A DNA stretch of 64,000 nt from Hetaerina americana. Taxonomy: Eukaryota > Arthropoda > Insecta > Odonata > Calopterygidae. The stretch's first letter is position 1. Each line of letters starts with the position of its first letter. Under the pieces are notes generated by a model, which worked only from the letters and a program-made list of their open reading frames with translations, searched no databases and had not been told where the DNA came from. The DNA lies in the NCBI GenBank assembly GCA_022747635.1, contig JAKTNV010000074.1:1683001-1747000 (forward strand). The letters are read 5' to 3'. Below are positions 37,558-46,852 of this stretch, one piece after another. The position numbers were made by a program, and so were the translations under genes.

Positions 37558-38501
37558 TTCAAAGGTTTGTCCTGAAATTAATGTCAGGAAGTCTTTTACA
37601 AATCATTTATTGCATTTTTCGTAACAAGGGTGTTAAAGTCTTCAAAATAGGCTCCCTTTGAGTCGATACATCGGCTCCAGCAGGACTTCCAGATCTTGAA
37701 TGCGTTGCGGTAGGCCTCCTTCAGAATGTTAATGTATTTAATTCCACAGTGCAAGCTGCTTTTATGCCGTCTCTTGTCCCGAAATGCTTGCCTTTCAGGG
37801 GTATTTTGAGGCATGGAAACAAAAAAAAATTCGGGGGTAGCCACGACCCGGCCACATGGGGCGTTGTTCAAAAATTTGGGATCACGTGCCGAGGTTTTCT
37901 TAGCACGTTTCCACGCGGCGTGACTTTTGGTCGTCCGGGAGCACTTTTGGAACCATTTTTGCGCAAAACTTCCGCATGCCAATATGTTTCGTAACGGTCT
38001 CATTAACTTGAGTTTTCGGAATGATTATCATATCGGCCATCAAACGAACACTTCATCGTCCGTCTGAGCTCAGAAGTTCCCTCACTCGCGTCGCATTGTC
38101 GGTAGTGGCGGTGGTGGGGGATGGCCGTCCGGAACGGTCCTCGTCGTCGACCTCATCCCGGCCTTCTTAAAGGGTCTGGTGCCACCGAAACACGTACTGA
38201 TGTGACAGGGAATCTTATTTGCAATCAGTCTAGATCATGGCGACAATTTCCGTAGCGGTCTTGCCAAGTTTCACGCTAAACTAGATCGCTTTCACCGAGC
38301 GCTGCATTTTCATTTGCACGTGATCAAAAAACAACTCTCACAGATAGGCCTGCCCCTCTGCCTAGATACTAGAAGCACATTGAGTGACGTAACCTTGCTT
38401 AGTTAGGTTCCCCCACTATCAGTTTCAACAAGTCTGATCACGGTCCGAGATACAGGCGCGTCACAATAAAAGCACACACAGTACTTTCAGGACATACCGT
38501 G
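37558..38501 (-). mobile_element. decayed mariner, ~944 bp
   Basis: The outer ends share GGTTTGTCCTGAAA (from about 37564) and, reversed, GGTATGTCCTGAAA (to about 38498). TA lies outside each end (37556-37557 and 38502-38503). On the minus strand the interior encodes a mariner transposase with both N- and C-terminal regions recognisable and a central gap. It is shorter than a full ~1.3-kb element. The TIRs differ from the element at 28.5 kb, so this is another subfamily. Confidence 0.85.
37596..38310 (-). pseudogene. mariner transposase relic
   Basis: Beginning near 38310 on the minus strand the reading is MQRSVKAI, then FSVKLGKTATEIVAMI, then FRWHQTL-x-EGRDEVDDED and RSGRPSPTTA: the N-terminal helix-turn-helix region. 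Next come MADMIIIPKTQVNETVTKH and MRKFCAKMVPKVLPDDQKS, the linker before the catalytic domain. From there only distorted traces remain (DPKFLNN) until AYRNAFKIWKSCWSRCIDSK and GAYFEDF near the end. The DD34D residues are not recoverable because the central segment is deleted or scrambled. At least four in-frame stops occur in the N-terminal half. The 135-residue open part (37596-38003) is a chance survivor. Confidence 0.85.
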
Positions 38502-38524
38502 TACTAGAGGAAGGAAAATCAAAA

Positions 38525-39309
38525 AAGACGAACTGGGCCATTGCTCAGGTATCCATGACACCAAGCAATCGTAAGCAGGAAGTAGCCGATAGGGTATACG
38601 ATAAGTTATAATATACAATAGGATGTGTTCCAGTAGGGAAATATTTAATAGTGATGGGGGATTGGAATTGCGAGGGTACCGAAGGAAGAAATGGTGATGA
38701 TGTGCGAGATTTAGGTGCAAGAAATAACCGTAGGGAGAAAGCAATTGAGTATTGCAGGAGGCAGGGGTTAATCAACACAAAATCGTGGTTTAGACACCAC
38801 CAAAGGCGCAGTTATGCATACGATATGCCAGTTGGCTAAAAAACTTATCGGTTAGATTATGTTATGGTTAGACACAGATTTCAAAAAGGAGTGCACATCC
38901 GCATAGTTTTCTGGGAACGGATGCGGAACCACAATTTAGTATTTCTGCAGTGTAGCGTCCGAATCAAAATAAGGCAAGCATATTCGGAAATGGAATGTAG
39001 AAGCATTAACCAGAATGACACAGGAGTAGTATCAGCAAGATGTAGAGATTTACACGACTGGGAGAAGGAATCCGAAAAATATAAAGGAAAAATGGGAATA
39101 CATTGAAAAAGGGTTATCGAAAGCCGCAAGATAAACTAAAGTAATTGTAAAAGGAATAGGGCAAGGAAGCAATGGATCTCGGATTACGTGATTGCAAAGA
39201 TAGATGAGAGAGGGAAATGGTTGAATCAAAACACAGAGTTTGGCAGATGGAAGTACAAAGATATAAGTAATAAACTGGGTCGGGTAACAAATAAAGCAAT
39301 AATACCATG
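38525..39309 (+). pseudogene. LINE 5' part: AP-like endonuclease relic (left of PLE insertion)
   Basis: The region reads TNWAIAQVSMTPSN, EVADRVYDKL, then V-M-G-D-W-N-C, RRQGLINTKSWFRHHQRR and LDYVMVRHRFQ, ending in N-H-N-L-V. These are the ordered landmarks of the apurinic-type endonuclease of non-LTR retrotransposons. The final catalytic S-D-H has changed to R-N-H, so the enzyme is dead even apart from stops and frameshifts. A linker with IDERGKWLNQN follows. The LINE is interrupted at 39310 by a Penelope-like element and continues at 41918 with the same sense and frame context (WWKT / QCKDMK). Confidence 0.85.
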
Positions 39310-39321
39310 GTGGAAGACACA
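39310..39321. repeat. PLE target-site duplication, left copy
   Basis: GTGGAAGACACA, repeated exactly at 41906-41917. One copy restores the LINE reading, so this is the duplication made on insertion. Confidence 0.9.
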
Positions 39322-39382
39322 TGGCTGCGTAGATTTTCGCGGCGGTGGCTTGAAGAATTCTGCATGTCCGGGTTTTCACCGC
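39321..39382 (-). repeat. PLE terminal direct repeat, 3' copy (62 bp)
   Basis: Identical over 62 bases to 41842-41903. On the minus strand it begins GCGGTGAAAACCCGGACATG and carries an ATG followed by codons for QNSSSHRREN. It is the short pLTR-type repeat of Penelope-like elements. Confidence 0.93.
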
Positions 39383-39384
39383 GT

Positions 39385-39436
39385 TGTTGTTTGAAGCCGA
39401 CAACAGTTTCGCCGAAGTTTCATCCGGCGTCTTCAG
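39385..39436 (-). ncRNA. hammerhead-ribozyme-like motif of the PLE
   Basis: The minus strand reads CTGAAGA (39436-39430), one C, the arm GCCG, a ~10-base loop, the arm CGGC, then GAAAC (39410-39406). This matches the conserved core CUGANGA / stem II / GAAA, with one extra pyrimidine before stem II. After it, TGTTG and CAACA could form a helix closed by an 11-base loop. Hammerhead motifs are known from Penelope-like elements. I cannot identify a clear stem I or a canonical GUH cleavage triplet, so activity is uncertain. The end of this segment lies directly against the start of the 62-bp repeat. Confidence 0.55.
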
Positions 39437-41886
39437 GTCGAAGATGAGGGACTCAGATTTTGGCCGTCCTTATATAGGTGGTCCCGTCCAAGTGCTGCTC
39501 TCTGATTGGTCCTTTTTCGGAGGACTCTCTTCCACGCGTTGTGGAGATGGTAGCCTTCATCTCTATTGAAATTCGCCGGGTTTTTGGCTATCTCAATAGC
39601 TTCTCTGATTAGGCGTGGGTAATATCTACTTTCTTTACTTATGATTGTAGCGTCATGGAATAGAATATCATGGCCGGGTTCACTCCATTTATGCTCGGAG
39701 ATGGCCGAGAGGTGAAACTGTTTGTTCGTAGTAGCCCGGAGGTGTTCTTTCATCCGAACTTTCATAGCTCGGCATGTTTCCCCGATGTAGGCTTTCCCAC
39801 ATGAACACGGTACTTGATAGACCCCTTCGTATAGGTCTTTCGAGATTTTGTCCTTCGGTCCGGGGAGCGCGTCCGCTATTTTCTTGGTGCAGTTAAATCT
39901 TGTCACCACGTCATGCTTTTTAAGGATTCTGGCTATCTTCTCGGATGTTCCGGATACGAAGGGGATAGTCGCGTATGCCTTTGGGTCCGGTTCCGTCTGC
40001 TTGATTGACTTGTCAGAATCTCGTCTTCGCCTTTCTTCCCTGGCGGTCCTTTTTAGGACCATATCGTTCCGATAGCCGTTTTGTTTTAGTGCTCTCAGGA
40101 GATGTTTCTTTTCAGTCAGCAAAGAATCGGCGTCAGAGATTTCATACGCTCTGTGAACTAGTGTGTCCACCAAAGATGTCTTTTGGAGCGGATGGTGGTG
40201 AGAGGTTGCGTTTAGATAACGGTCGGTTTGCGTCTTCTTTCTGTAAACAGCATGTCCCAGCTTCCCACAACTCTTCTTTTTGACTAAGACGTCCAGGAAA
40301 GGTAGTTGGTTGTCCTTTTCTACTTCCATCGTAAATTTGATGGAATGATGTTGTGAGTTGAGAAATTGAAGAAATTTCTGAAGTTCTGTTGCGCCGTGCT
40401 GCCAGATGACGAAAGTATCATCCACATATCTTAACCACATCCTAGGTTTTTTCTCGTACTGATTAAGGATCTTTTCTTCAAAATGCTCCATGAACAGGTT
40501 AGCCACTACCGGAGACAGCGGCGAACCCATGGCTGCACCCTCTGTCTGCTCGTAGAATTCTTCGTTCCACAAAAAATAAGCATTCGTGAGGCAATGCTCC
40601 ACCAGTGTGGGGAAGTCTTCCGGAATGCCGTTGGTGGTTAGGCCTCTGATGATCTCCACCGATTCCTTGATCGGGATGTTAGTGAACAGTGAAACAACAT
40701 CGAAGCTCACCAATAATTCGTTGCTGTCCATTGTGATCTTTTTCAGGATGTCGATGAAATGCCCGGAGTTTTTCACGAATGACGATGTTTTTCCGACGTA
40801 GAACTGTAGAGATTGGGCCAGGTATTTCGCCAGTCTGTATGTTGGAGCATCGATCTGGCTGACTATAGGTCGGAGTGGTATCCCCTCCTTGTGTATTTTC
40901 GGCAGTCCGTATAATCTGGGTGGTTTGGGAGCCGAAGAAAATAGTCCACGTTGTTCTTCCATCGGAATGAGGGATTTCTTTATTAGAGCTCTGGTGTTTC
41001 GCTCTATTTTTGCTGTCGGGTCGGTCTTGAGTTTCTTATACGTCCCGTCTTGGAGAAGTTCCGTAATTTTGCTCCGGTAGTCCTCTTTGTTGATTACCAC
41101 AGTTGCATTCCCTTTGTCTGCAGGTATTATGAGAATGCTCTCATTTTCTTGCAGGTTCCTCAGAGCTCGTCTTTCGGCAGTTGTGATATTAGACTTAGGT
41201 GGTCTAGCGTTGCGTAGAATGAGTGCTACTTCTACCCTTATCTCATCAGCGTCTCCCTTGGGAAGCTTTCGGATGGCCGACTCGATCCCAGTTATAATCT
41301 TCTCCCTCGGTATCACGGTAGGAGCAATGGCGAAGTTTGGGCCCTTGGATAGGACCGCAGTGCAAGCGTCATCTAAGGTCAGATTCGTTAGGTTAACAAC
41401 CGCACGGCCCTTTTCAGGACCATCAACTGGGTGTTGCCTCGAGTTCAGCTTTTTAAATTTCTTGATTTGGGTATCCCGGGTTGACGCCTGGGCAGTGCGG
41501 GAAGAGTCGTAAGTTATTCTTTCGATTTTGTCCTAATCAGAGGCGCAGAGAATGTCGCCCAACTCCAGATGAATCGCGAACAATTCTTCTGAACAGAGGT
41601 GGAGAGCAAGGCGTGTGTGGTGCACCCGCTCTCGAAGTAAGGCCTCACTAGTGCGACGAAAAATTCTTTTTGCTGCCTTGGTTCTTAGGTGGTGTTTCAC
41701 TTCAACACAGGTGGGCAGTGTATCCGTGTCCCTGCAGCGTTGGAGGAAGGCCAAGGAAGACAGGAGTCTTCCATTCTTCTTCCGCAGCTTCTCAAATCTC
41801 CTTATCTTCCTGTGAGTTCCCTCCCCGTAGAGGCGAAGTATATGGCTGCGTAGATTTTCGCGGCGGTGGCTTGAAGAATTCTGCAT
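39433..41886 (-). pseudogene. PLE polyprotein: RT plus GIY-YIG endonuclease, one internal stop
   Basis: From ATG 41886, inside the 62-bp repeat, one frame runs 817 codons to 39433 and is interrupted only by TAG at 41535-41533. The N-terminal part (about 117 codons) is basic with helical charge patterns. After the stop the frame continues without shift. Counting from 41316: IPADKGNATVVI at 64-75; FDVVSLFTNIP (205-215, first catalytic Asp 206); MGSPLSPVVANLFM (263-276); LRYVDD (295-300, catalytic Asp pair); LPFLDVLV (338-345). The C-terminal GIY-YIG nuclease has GVY 498-500, CSCG 504-507, YIG 510-512, R516 and E572. All RT and nuclease landmarks are kept. Length is about normal for a PLE. The single UAG either kills the copy or was read through; mutation is the simpler view. 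GTG-start open frames at 41916 and 41316 are not the real starts. Confidence 0.94.
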
Positions 41887-41903
41887 GTCCGGGTTTTCAC
41901 CGC
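41842..41903 (-). repeat. PLE terminal direct repeat, 5' copy (62 bp)
   Basis: Identical to 39321-39382. It contains the probable initiator ATG of the PLE frame (41886-41884). Two extra bases (41904-41905) separate it from the target duplication. Confidence 0.93.
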
Positions 41904-41905
41904 CT

Positions 41906-41917
41906 GTGGAAGACACA
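41906..41917. repeat. PLE target-site duplication, right copy
   Basis: GTGGAAGACACA, identical to 39310-39321. Confidence 0.9.
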
Positions 41918-43760
41918 GTGCAAGGATATGAAAAGTTTGCAGAGGAGCTGTGAAATTGGTGCGATACACAAGAAAGTTAAGACACTATCGGGAAGTAAGA
42001 AGGGAAAATATATGCTAACAGTCGAAATAAGATACATGAGATAACAGTTGATAGGGAAAATATCCAGGAGAGATGGAGGGTATACATAGCAGAATAGTAT
42101 AATAATGAACTTATGCCACCGAGGTGGGAAATAGAAAAAGATTATGACGCAGATGAAGATAGCTTAAGTCTAGGCTTACTTGACGGTGAGATGAAAATGG
42201 CATTAAGGGAAGTTTAATTCAATAATGCCATGAGGGTAGGCAAAATATGTTGAGTGGCAAAATAAAGATTAGAAAAATGTGGGAGGAAGTTTTTATGAAC
42301 TAATTCGTAGCATTTACAAAATTTTCTTGTTTAAAAGAGGAATTTGGCCGAAATATTTTGTCACATTGTGTTAGCTCCTATTAAAGATTAGGTAAAGGCT
42401 ACATCATGTGAGGAATACAGAAATATAAGTTAGATTTTGCACTTACTAGAGTAGTTCTCGAGATCATCAACAAAAGAATGGAAAGCAATACAAATGATTA
42501 CTTAGGAAATGATCAATTTGATTCAGGAAGAGATCATTAATAGAATAGAATCAGGAAGCATTTGCCTGTTTCTTAGTTTTCGAAAATACGTTTGATAGAG
42601 GAAATTGGGAAAAAAATATGAATATATTGCAGAAAATATGAACAGACTGAAGTGATATGAGGCTAATCCGTAACCTGTACAGGTCTCAGAATGCCCAGGT
42701 GCGACTGGAGGATGGACATTCCGGATGGGCCTTGTTAGGAAGAAGAGTGGGGCAGGTATGTTCAACATCCCCTGCGCTGTGCAACGCATATGTGGGGAAC
42801 ATGATTAAAGAGGCATGGGAAGAACTGGAGATAGGAATGAAATTAAGTGGGCAATTGATAAACTTATTTAGTTTTGGTAATATTCAAGCTTTAGTTGGTT
42901 AGTCAGCGAATCGATCAGTTGTTTGCAGGCATTGCTCAGCGAATCATAAATACATGTGATAGACATGGCATGAAAATAAATGTAAATAAAACAAAGATAA
43001 AGAGGTTATCTAGAAAGAGTGAGGCAAAATTAAACGTTTAAAGTGGAGGGCAAAAATTGGAGCAGGTGGAACAGTTTGATTGTCATGGAAGTTTTTTGGG
43101 CCAAGATGGTCGAAGTAGGAGGGATTTAAAGAGAAGAATTGCGTTAGATAAAGAAGCTTAATCAACCACCAGGTAATTGATGACAAAGACTGAGTCAGAA
43201 TGTAAAGAAAAGACTCGTTAAAACTTGGATATGGAGCGTGGTTATGTACGGTGTGGAAGCATGGCCATATAAGTAGAATGATAGGCGTAGACTGGAAGCT
43301 TTTTAATCTGGATGCGGAAAAGGATAGAAAAGGTTAAGTGGACAGAAGGAAAACAAATGAATGGATGAATGAAATGGGTGCTATGTATGTTGGGGGTGGA
43401 GGGAGGACTTTTGGGAGAAATCATAAAGTGACTGGAAAATGGATGCAAAGCATACTGATTGGCAGTTTAATCTTGATGACTATAATAGAAGGGAGAATTT
43501 CAGGCAAATGAAGAAGGGACTGGAATACATCTACATAATACCCCGCAAGCCGCCACAAGGGTGTGTGGCGGGGGGAATAGAATAGGGATATTGGACGGAA
43601 TGAAGGTAGAAAGGAAGAATACGGAGATGAAGAGGATACTGTAAAGTAGGATGTTGGGTTTTTTTTTGCAAGGAGAAACTAGAGAAATATTTGTTTGTTG
43701 GGTCCATTCAAAACCTACCATAACCGATAGATTGCCTAATATGATAATAATAATAAATGT
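41918..43760 (+). pseudogene. LINE 3' part: reverse transcriptase relic (right of PLE insertion)
   Basis: Continues the LINE of 38525-39309. Landmarks in order: QERWRVYIAE and DYDADEDSLSLGLL (linker), CEEYRNIS near 42410, a run at 42657-42790 reading LIRNLYRSQNAQVRLEDGHS then G-R-R-V-G-Q-V-C-S-T-S-P-A-L-C-N-A-Y, and EAWEELEIGMKL. The catalytic FADD block at about 42875 has become F-G-N-I followed by QALVG. MKINVNKTKIKRLSRKSEAK and LKRRIALDKEA follow, then a decayed YGVEAW and EKVKWTEGKQ. A 46-bp hairpin insert sits at 43528-43573. The element ends with the GTCCATTCAAAACCTACC tail near 43700-43755. RT is catalytically dead and many frames are broken. Confidence 0.88.
43528..43573. repeat. 46-bp hairpin insert with possible 6-bp target duplication
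   Basis: The segment CATCTACATAATACCCCGCA... interrupts the LINE between codons for Q-A-N-E-E-G-T-G and R-I-G-I-L-D. GGAATA stands on both sides (43522-43527 and 43574-43579). Inside, CCGCCACA (43550-43557) pairs exactly with TGTGGCGG (43564-43571) over a 6-base loop. Related copies are at 43872-43925, 45230-45290 (reverse) and 52495-52560 (reverse). Confidence 0.7.
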
Positions 43761-43867
43761 TAAAGGAGGTATGGGAACCGCTGTAGGTAGAATTTAAAAA
43801 TAGGTAAAGAATTCATTAAAACGAGCATAAGATTTGCAGATTTTCAGACGTCAGCTAACCATTCAGA

Positions 43868-44030
43868 TTAAGGGTTTACATCTACATCTACTTCATACCC
43901 CGCCAGCCGCCGCAAGGCTGTGTGGCGGGGGGTGTTAGGGCACCACCCGTAATTTAGAAAAGAAAAATAATCGCATGCAAAAGCCACAAATTCATACATC
44001 CACAAAAAAAACATGGCATACATTTATGCA
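43868..44030 (+). repeat. hairpin-family repeat with PLE-derived 3' flank
   Basis: Carries the CATCTACATCTACTT head, the CCGCCGCAAGG...GTGTGGCGGGGGG hairpin, then CACCACCCGTAATTTAG and a segment GCATGCAAAAGCCACAAATT. Over about 150 bp it is an inverted copy of 45135-45290. In the latter, the GCATGCAAAAGCC segment leads directly into a GIY-YIG coding relic; here the similarity fades after about 44030. Confidence 0.7.
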
Positions 44031-44470
44031 AGAACTCTTACACCCCACACACATGCAAACATTCAACCTCCAACTAGCATACACATGCACCTACATGTAT
44101 ACCTAACATCTTTGCAATGTTTAATTTAACTCTGTGTTTCGTTATCAGATTTAATATCGTTGCTTAGTGCATAATAAAATAATTGTGATATACATAAAAT
44201 GAGAATCAACCAAAAGAAAACAAAAGTAATGAGGAACGCAAGAAATAAAAACGCAAAGATGAACACTAATTATAGCAGATATTAACTAGAATAGATCTAA
44301 CAGTTCACCCATTTCGGGAAATTACTGAGAAAACAGAGACGTTGTGCATTAAAATAATAAATTCTTTGGGTAATCAAGACGCGAACATTGATGGTAACCC
44401 CTTAACTAATGATTTAAGGAAAAACTAGTCAAGATTTAAATATATGTACACGGTGGATAATCATGGCTCG
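44031..44470. other. unrecognised sequence between PLE-related repeats
   Basis: AT-rich with a few ACACAC stretches at 44040-44060. No coding trace recognised. Confidence 0.45.
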
Positions 44471-44599
44471 GAAACTTGCTGGTTTAGGCAGAAAAAAACA
44501 GATGTCAACATGTGAACATAACAGTTTCAAGCTTAACTTTGTGGAATTCCTTCATGATGAGGGTAAAGAAAGAAACATTGCCCTTCCACATTAAGACTT

Positions 44600-44650
44600 A
44601 TTGCTTTACTCGGTCATGGTTTCGATACTGCGCATCATCATCAGATGACA
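44600..44650 (-). ncRNA. hammerhead-ribozyme-like motif of the second PLE
   Basis: Minus strand: CTGATGA (44644-44638), one T, the arm GATGC, loop GCA, the arm GTATC, then GAAAC (44623-44619). The stem pairs fully (one G-T pair). The design CUGANGA / pyrimidine / stem II / GAAAC is the same as in the 39-kb PLE although the stem sequence is different, which suggests conservation of structure. Stem III and the cleavage site are not clear to me. Confidence 0.55.
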
Positions 44651-44749
44651 TACATGAAACATTTTCCAGCTTATATAGCCTGGTTCCAATAGGGGAGGAA
44701 GATAGGGGGAGGAAGGGAGAGGGGGTATGATGAGTACTGGTTCAGCAAC

Positions 44750-45234
44750 CTAGCGGGCTAGGGGAGGGGGGTTTTGTACTTGTTGGTTTGACCCTCATTA
44801 GGGACGATCGATGGTCATCACTGCCTTGGTGGGGATGGGGTTGGCGGGGAGAGGTTTTGGAGTCTTTTAGGAAATTTAGGCCGGGGGAACTGAAGAGGTA
44901 TATTGTTTCGTCGGCCACCTCAAATCTGTCCGAATGAAGGGATAGCCAAATTTCCAACTCCTCCAAAGAATTCAACCTGCGTTCATTCTTTTCTGTGAGA
45001 AGAATGTCCGGGGTAATTGGAATGATTATTTTCCAAGAATTTTTTGGCGAATTGACATATATTGTCTTTCTTTATGAAGCCTGATTGGTGTTCTTTAATC
45101 CTAATATCATATATCCTTCCTGCATGTCCAATGTATACCATTTTTTGTTTGTGGATAGTATAAATTTGTGGCTTTTGCATGCGTTTTTTTTCTTTCTTAA
45201 TTACGGGTGTTGTCCTAACACCCCCCGCACACAC
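44750..45234 (-). pseudogene. PLE GIY-YIG endonuclease relic
   Basis: The upstream open part (45234-44983) reads MQKPQIYTIHKQKMVYIGHA, then GRIYDIRIKEHQSGFIKKDN and FAKKFLENNHSNYPGH. V-Y-I-G is the YIG half of the nuclease, R-I-Y-D-I-R-I-K-E-H matches the conserved R...R-x-x-E-H helix, and N-H-S-N-Y-P-G-H the later conserved His. The first GIY half is degraded (Q-I-Y-T-I). After a frame break, NSLEELEIWLSL and LLxF-like residues (44975 downward) match the family tail where E-x-L-E-I is typical. The fragment lacks RT and cannot work alone. Confidence 0.72.
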
Positions 45235-45389
45235 CCTTGCAGCGGCTCGCGGAGTATTAAGTAGATGCAGATGTAGATGACGTTGCAGTCAGTGCAATTG
45301 AATTTATAAATCCCACTTTGTGGCATTATGTCGATTTTGTCTTTGGATGAACTCATTATGTTTTGTAAAACTGGACTAAAACTGAAAAA

Positions 45390-45570
45390 AGTAAAATGAA
45401 TGAATAGGTAATCAAGCTTAGATTTTAATAGGCATGATTGGGGGAGGAGAGAGAGTTTTTGAGAGAAATCTATAAAAAGTAGTAAAGATGGGTGTACAGC
45501 ATTTTGATTACCGATGGAAAGTTGAAGACTTAAAGAGAGGAAAAGACGTTAGGCAAGCAAGGAAGGGGGC
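45390..45570 (+). pseudogene. small LINE 3' relic
   Basis: Across frames: K-V-K-W or K-V-K followed by MNE, then IGGGESF-like residues, SIKSSKDGCTAF, and a DGKLKT- or DWKVEDLK-like tract. The order (V-K-W...E-E-x-L...H-x-L-x-x-D-G/R) fits the LINE post-RT region, but similarity is weak. Confidence 0.4.
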
Positions 45571-46850
45571 GTCCCGCAATGGACTACTCACATTTCCCAT
45601 ATACTCCTCAATAACAGCTATGATATTAATTGTTGAATTCCCATCAATATAGACTATTCGTAAATGTTACTGAAATATACAAAGCATTAGAAAAGTGAAA
45701 TGGACAGTGACTTTTTTAATTCATCATGCCACCATTATTACACTGTGTCATACGCAGTGTCTCCATCTAAGTCTCAAAAGATAAGTAATAAAGCACTCTA
45801 TAGTTACAATCGGGAGTAACTACTGTCCAGCAGTTTATAAATAATCACAGATTGAGCTTATTGATCCTGGTTCGGATAAACAAATAGCGCTGAAATACCG
45901 AACTATAGAGTTTATTGGAAATTAATTTCAAATAATTTCAGGCTCATTTGAAATAACCGGAAGGAAAATCAAATTCTTGAATCAATAAGGACCTTGAAAA
46001 ATCCCGTGAATTGTTAAAAACCTTTATGAGCAATCAAGTAGCTCCGCATAACCATTAGGACGCAAGACTTGAACCCATAAGGTCCTTGAAACACTGAATC
46101 ACTAAATAAACGTTAATCCTACGAGTTTCTTGCGAAAAAAATAATTATCGTAACTCCTGGACGAATTTTTTTGCAATCATCCCCAATGCAGTTCGTCTCT
46201 TACAGAATGAAATTGTATTTTGTGTATCATTATTTTGTTAGGTATTTAGTCGGAGACTTTCATTAAATCTAAAAATTCAGCAGACACTTTTGTATTAGCT
46301 CTCCTCAATTTCCGGATAATAAAACACCCATTTTCATTTTGCGACTTTCCTACAACTTAAATCACGCATGATTTCCATATTCGTTCCCTCCCACTGCTTC
46401 CATAGTTAAGACGCTCTCTAAATCGTAAACTTTAGCATTATAAAGTAGTCTGGGGATCCTAAAAAAATACTTAATCAGTAAAGAGTCTAATAACTAATGG
46501 AATGTGGCATAATCCATACAGAAAATTGCGCGGTTTGACTTTTGAGTAACACATGCCATGGAAGTATGAGCTGAGAATCGTCGCATCCATGCAAAACGAG
46601 CAGACGTTTCATCAACGGTACTTCGAATCACTTTGGACTGATAGTTTGGTTCCTTAGTTATTTCTTTGAACCCGAGGCTTGGAAGATGAATAATATATTG
46701 AGGACTTTTTTCTCATTAAGATTCAAAGGAAGTTTTAAAACGTCCTCTTTTCGAAAGTGATTTGTATTTATTGTCTCTCCATTTAGAGATAAAGTAGCCG
46801 CTATGACATCAGTTTCTTTAAATTACAAGCTATTCACTTCTATGGGCATG
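45571..46850. other. unrecognised sequence
   Basis: No feature supported. Confidence 0.5.
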
Positions 46851-46852
46851 TA

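Larger units (their letters stand above)
39322..41905 (-). mobile_element. Penelope-like element with GIY-YIG endonuclease, ~2.6 kb
   Basis: A nearly complete Penelope-like retroelement on the minus strand, inserted into a LINE. It has a 12-bp target duplication, identical 62-bp terminal direct repeats, one long coding frame (41886 to 39433) with RT and GIY-YIG domains, and a hammerhead-like motif between the stop codon and the 3' repeat. The two identical repeats and the near-intact frame point to a recent insertion compared with the LINE around it. PLEs are copied by target-primed reverse transcription and keep terminal repeats of variable length. Confidence 0.95.
44480..45290 (-). mobile_element. 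second Penelope-like element, 3' fragment
   Basis: On the minus strand this fragment starts with the hairpin-family repeat (45290-45230). It then encodes the start of a GIY-YIG nuclease (45180 downward), a tail region (44975-44880), a pyrimidine-rich 3' UTR, and near its end a hammerhead-like core at 44644-44619. RT is absent, so it is 5'-truncated or rearranged. Its sequence differs greatly from the 39-kb PLE, so it belongs to another PLE lineage. No target duplication was found. Confidence 0.7.

Noticed and set aside
39848..41512. Several + strand frames across the PLE
   Set aside because: Antisense shadows of the RT/GIY-YIG frame.
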